Positions 61,255 through 64,000 of a stretch of DNA of 64,000 nt are shown here, in pieces. Position 1 is the first letter of the stretch. Each line of letters starts with the position of its first letter. Source of the DNA: JAVBMC01 sp031552845. Lineage in GTDB: Bacteria > Verrucomicrobiota > Kiritimatiellia > RFP12 > DVOR01. The notes below the pieces were generated by a model. The model ran no database searches. It worked only from the letters and a program-made list of their open reading frames with translations, and was not told the DNA's origin. Made by a program: the position numbers and the translations under genes. The stretch spans positions 19,239-83,238 of the forward strand of contig JAVBMC010000041.1 of the NCBI GenBank assembly GCA_031552845.1. Reading direction: 5' to 3'.

Positions 61255-62337
61255 ATGAACGACACCGCCGATACCAACGAACCCAACTCTGCACCCCGAG
61301 AGCCGCCAGTCACTCCGGCACCGCCTCCAGCTGAACCACCGCAAGCGCAACCCGCCACGTCCAATTGTCCACCGGCAGGTGATACTATTAGCGTCGCAGA
61401 GTTCTATAAAGAGGTTCACACGCATTCCGATAGACAGTTCATGCGCTTTTTAGGGATGTTGACTCTTACGATTATGATTTTCGGATTGGCGGTGCCCTAT
61501 TTACAGAATCGCAGTCTCGCGAAGGAACGGGAGCAAATAGAAAAAAAGACCGAAGCGTTAGAAAAACTCGTAACTAATAGCGAGCAAAGCTTACGCACAC
61601 AACTTCAGCAAAGCGAAAAAACCATCAGGGAGCTTGACCAAAAGTTGGAGAAAGATAAGGAGGAAATTCAGAAACAGGCTCAGATATTGTTTTATTATTC
61701 CTTGGCAGTAAGTAGTTGCGGAGTAGGTCAATATGATGAAGCGATTGTTTCTTACACAAAAGCTATCCTCACCAATCCAGAATCTCCTACCCTAAGTTTG
61801 CTTCATAGGTTACGTGGCATGGCTCATCGCGATAATGGAGAGTTTAAGCAAGCTATCAATGACTTCACGAAAACAATTGAATTATCTCCCAATGATCCAC
61901 TTTCCTATCATGGTCGCGGACTGGTTTATGCTCTAGAAAATGAGATTGATCTGGCTATTACAGATTTTTCGAAGGCTATCGAGTTGGATGCTAACATCGC
62001 CTGTGTCTACTACAACCGTGGACATGCTTATTTTATAAAAGGCAACACAGATCAAGCTATTGTGGACTATTCAAAAGCCATTGAATTAGATGCCTATTTT
62101 GCGGCTGTTTATAGTGGCCGTGCTGAAGCCTATGTCAAAAAAGGCGATCAGGTGCTCGCAAAAAAAGACCTTCAGAGAGCCGAAGAATTGAAGGCAATTA
62201 AACCCAGAGGGGTGCGACCGTTACCATTCACCGTTGATAACCAAAAAGCCGCCAAAAATGACCGGGGGCAGTCTTTCGACGGCAACGTACCTGAAGGTGA
62301 TGCAAACAATTCTCTTAAAAAACAGGAGAGTAAATAG
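61255..62337 (+). CDS. Membrane-anchored coiled-coil and TPR protein
   Basis: Product of 360 residues. A Pro-rich cytosolic N-terminus (about residues 12-40) is followed by a membrane helix (LGMLTLTIMIFGLAVPYL, about 66-84), a coiled coil (about 88-145, Glu/Lys/Gln heptads) and four to five TPR units such as GQYDEAIVSYTKAILTNPE, FKQAINDFTKTIELSPND and IDLAITDFSKAIELDANI. The C-terminal tail is polar. A scaffold or sensor role is inferred. The next gene starts directly after its stop. Base composition is clearly more AT-rich than the window. Confidence 0.75.
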   Translation: MNDTADTNEPNSAPREPPVTPAPPPAEPPQAQPATSNCPPAGDTISVAEFYKEVHTHSDRQFMRFLGMLTLTIMIFGLAVPYLQNRSLAKEREQIEKKTEALEKLVTNSEQSLRTQLQQSEKTIRELDQKLEKDKEEIQKQAQILFYYSLAVSSCGVGQYDEAIVSYTKAILTNPESPTLSLLHRLRGMAHRDNGEFKQAINDFTKTIELSPNDPLSYHGRGLVYALENEIDLAITDFSKAIELDANIACVYYNRGHAYFIKGNTDQAIVDYSKAIELDAYFAAVYSGRAEAYVKKGDQVLAKKDLQRAEELKAIKPRGVRPLPFTVDNQKAAKNDRGQSFDGNVPEGDANNSLKKQESK

Positions 62338-62865
62338 ATGTTTGGACTCACGGCAAGTGATTGGTTAAATGCATTTGTCAACCTTGTCGGCATTGCTGCC
62401 GGTCTTGGGATTGGTTCATGGTTAATTCAGCGTCGGTTGAATCAGCTGGAGCGTGAAGCAAATGATATTGACGATTTGATTGCTCGACTCGACCGGCTTT
62501 TTGACGAAGCATCCGACTATCTTTTTCATGATGACTTTAAGCAACGTCAAAAAACCTTTGCGATGGTAGCGGCCATGTACGCACGATTGGATTCAGATTT
62601 AGAGCATCGTTATCAGGTGACCAACGCCTTACGTGAGGCATTGAATCTTTTTAATGGGGCTTTGAAAAAAAGCATTACAGTGCTCTGTCACGATCGTAAT
62701 ATAGTCAGCATTCTTGATTTACACGAAGCAATTCTTACGTCCTATCTAACCGTGCGCCAGATTCTAAAGAGCGAACCACCGCGTCCTGCAAAACTTACCG
62801 ACAAACTGAAAGCTTTTTATGAACAAGAAAAACAAATCAGCGCAGATAAAGATTTGGGCAACTGA
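62338..62865 (+). CDS. Membrane-anchored helical protein, unknown function
   Basis: Product of 175 residues: an N-terminal membrane segment (WLNAFVNLVGIAAGLGIGSW) and a long helical cytosolic part rich in Leu, Asp, Glu and Arg. No family is recognised. It starts at the base after the upstream stop (TAGATG) and overlaps the following gene by 47 bases, which indicates tight co-translation. Composition matches its two neighbours, so the three probably moved together. Confidence 0.6.
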   Translation: MFGLTASDWLNAFVNLVGIAAGLGIGSWLIQRRLNQLEREANDIDDLIARLDRLFDEASDYLFHDDFKQRQKTFAMVAAMYARLDSDLEHRYQVTNALREALNLFNGALKKSITVLCHDRNIVSILDLHEAILTSYLTVRQILKSEPPRPAKLTDKLKAFYEQEKQISADKDLGN

Positions 62866-63190
62866 ATACGAGCGAATACTTACACATTTCGCGCAACCTA
62901 ACGATTCATCTTCCGAGATTGATGACGCAGATGTTCCTTTACTGTGTGAACTATTAGAAGCAAAGTTGTTGACAGGGAATACCATAAAGGATAAAAATGG
63001 TGTCTCGCAGGTTGCAGCTGTGACCGGAATGACTGTTGAGGGGCGGTTATTTCTGGATAAGTTACGGGAAGAACGGCAGATATGGCCGCCAGCACGGAAA
63101 TTGTTTTCTAAATTCATTTTTTGGCTCTGGGCTGCCCTAGGCACACTTGTAGTCGGACTTGCCACAGCTTGGCTTTGTGGGTTGCTGTAA
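62819..63190 (+). CDS. Winged-helix-like protein with C-terminal membrane helix
   Basis: Product of 123 residues. The segment VPLLCELLEAKLLTGNTIKD...VTGMTVEGRLFLDKLREE resembles a winged-helix domain of the kind ending in TxEGRxFLDxL. The C-terminus is a single membrane helix (FIFWLWAALGTLVVGLATAW), so the domain would face the cytosol as a tail-anchored protein. It overlaps the upstream gene. Not assigned to a known family with certainty; it completes a three-gene cassette of membrane proteins. Confidence 0.6.
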   Translation: MNKKNKSAQIKIWATEYERILTHFAQPNDSSSEIDDADVPLLCELLEAKLLTGNTIKDKNGVSQVAAVTGMTVEGRLFLDKLREERQIWPPARKLFSKFIFWLWAALGTLVVGLATAWLCGLL

Positions 63191-63334
63191 TTTCAAACAG
63201 AAAAACGTGGCCGTTATATAACGCTTGGTCGAACAGCTCGGTCAAACCACTACCATACACGGCGCGCTCGGCGAGCATCGCCCTACCTGCTGACGCACAC
63301 AAAAGGAGAGAATGGGCAAGACGCGCGGAGAGGG
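63191..63334. repeat. Intergenic region with inverted GGTAGGGC module
   Basis: CGGCGAGCATCGCCCTACCT is an inverted partial copy of the GGTAGGGC...CGCCGA module, followed by GCTGACGC. No gene or clear terminator is visible. Confidence 0.5.
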
Positions 63335-64000
63335 TTATTGTTTGGTGAGGTGGAGTTCAATTTCGTGCCAGTGGGCGGTGGGGAGAGTGAGGGTGTTGTT
63401 GGTGTAGGTTAGGGGGATGGGGTTGGTGGTGAGGTCGGTGAGGAGTTGGGCGGCGGTGCGGGGGCGGGTGAGTTGGAGGGTCCAGTGCATCCCAGAGGGT
63501 GGGGGTTGGAGGTTGGTGAGTGTGATGGCGGGGCCACTGATTTCTTTGCCTTGGGGGTCGAGCGCGGTGCGGCTGATGATGATGTGGTGGCTTTGGGCAA
63601 ATGGTTTGTCATCGGCGGCGACGGCGATGATGGTGGCGAAGGTGCCGGGGGTGCCTTCTATTTTGAGATGGGGGAGGTTGTCGGGTTGTTGGGCGTCGAG
63701 GGTGCCGCTGAATGCTTGGACTTGAGGGGCGTTGGCGGTGAGTTGTTGGCGGGTGATGTTCTTTGTGATTTGGCGGGTGTCGGAGGTGAGGATGTTGGTG
63801 TTGGCGAGGGGTCCGTAGATGTTGGGGGTGGAGGGTGGAGTGGATGGGAGCTCACGCGGAGGCGCGGAGTCGCGGAGAGTGGAGGAGAGAGTATCCGCAG
63901 ATTTTACAGATGACGCAGATGGGGAGTGGGGGGCTGACGCGGTGGATGGGGTGGGGGCAAAGGTTTTGCGGATGGCGTGGATGTTTTGCCAGCCGGGGGT
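63335..64000 (-). CDS. Probable glycoside hydrolase, C-terminal 221 residues (5' end beyond window)
   Basis: One open minus-strand frame runs from the window edge to a TAA at 63335-63337. The residues include TPNIYGPLANTNILTSDTRQ, QVQAFSGTLDA, FATIIAVAADDKPFAQSHHI and IELHLTKQ at the end. This matches the beta-rich C-terminal module seen after the catalytic barrel of many secreted bacterial glycoside hydrolases (pattern TSDTxxI...TPxxQAFxG). The catalytic domain is outside the window. A Ser/Pro-rich linker encodes two dispersed repeats in frame. The start codon is not visible. Confidence 0.75.
   Translation of the reverse strand, partial: TPGWQNIHAIRKTFAPTPSTASAPHSPSASSVKSADTLSSTLRDSAPPRELPSTPPSTPNIYGPLANTNILTSDTRQITKNITRQQLTANAPQVQAFSGTLDAQQPDNLPHLKIEGTPGTFATIIAVAADDKPFAQSHHIIISRTALDPQGKEISGPAITLTNLQPPPSGMHWTLQLTRPRTAAQLLTDLTTNPIPLTYTNNTLTLPTAHWHEIELHLTKQ
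63850..63926. repeat. Dispersed repeats inside a coding sequence
   Basis: An inverted CTCCGCG-type module (63850-63878) and the phrase CAGATTTTACAGATGACGCA lie within the linker of the glycoside hydrolase gene. They add codons without breaking the frame. Confidence 0.7.

Overview
This 64 kb window looks like a chromosomal segment from a bacterium of the Planctomycetes-Verrucomicrobia-Chlamydiae (PVC) superphylum, most likely the Verrucomicrobia / Lentisphaerae / Kiritimatiellae side. The strongest marker is a 51-residue small basic protein at 42.08 kb of a type restricted to the Chlamydiae-Verrucomicrobia group. Supporting signs are ECF sigma factors of the family common in Planctomycetes and Verrucomicrobia, FecR-type anti-sigma N-termini, a FabD with a GLSLGE elbow, twin-arginine TIM-barrel isomerases, and many dispersed intergenic repeats. 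Lineage is inferred from content, not from a search.

Layout. 0-9.5 kb: 3' end of a GGGtGRT-family gene with a DUF6485 partner, an RlmI-like rRNA methyltransferase, a SIMPL protein, a cyclase-family hydrolase, convergent mnmE and mnmG (the latter carrying two perfect parS palindromes inside an in-frame insertion), then recA. 9.5-24 kb: phosphomannomutase, a transglutaminase-like protein, two overlapping membrane proteins with LRV-like repeats, then two paralogous cassettes of ECF sigma factor plus anti-sigma/surface-protein fusion, separated by a secreted glycoside hydrolase. 24-33.5 kb: SGNH hydrolase, TetR regulator, ferredoxin-hcp operon, two candidate structured RNAs, two tandem radical SAM proteins and a PHP lipoprotein. 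33.5-41.3 kb, minus strand: acpP-fabG-fabD-plsX-rpmF-yceD-coaD-(unknown)-rpsA-MFS, a classic fatty-acid/ribosome cluster. 42-51 kb: small basic protein, tRNA-Ala, an XRE/zinc-ribbon regulator, tRNA-Gln, dnaN, an AT-rich region with DnaA-box-like sites, metK (with a structured leader) and ahcY, an O-antigen ligase, rfbA and comF. 51-60 kb, mostly minus: lnt, an ADP-ribosylglycohydrolase, two secreted TIM-barrel isomerases, pssA-psd, two secreted unknown proteins and an HU-like/DUF4469 protein. 61-64 kb: a visibly more AT-rich three-gene membrane cassette and the C-terminal part of a probable glycoside hydrolase.

Non-coding DNA is unusually rich. Four arrays of about five tandem units of roughly 22 bp, each unit with a palindromic core, fall into two sequence types. 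Several dispersed repeat modules recur, one of them a 226-bp element with 11-bp inverted termini; one module lies in frame inside a coding gene. The best candidates for undescribed biology are the parS-bearing mnmG insertion, the sigma/anti-sigma/surface-protein ORFs with an internal ribosome-binding site conserved between paralogues, the three-way-junction leader of metK, the promoter-structured RNA-terminator unit at 29.2-29.5 kb, the palindrome arrays, and the 61-63 kb membrane cassette.
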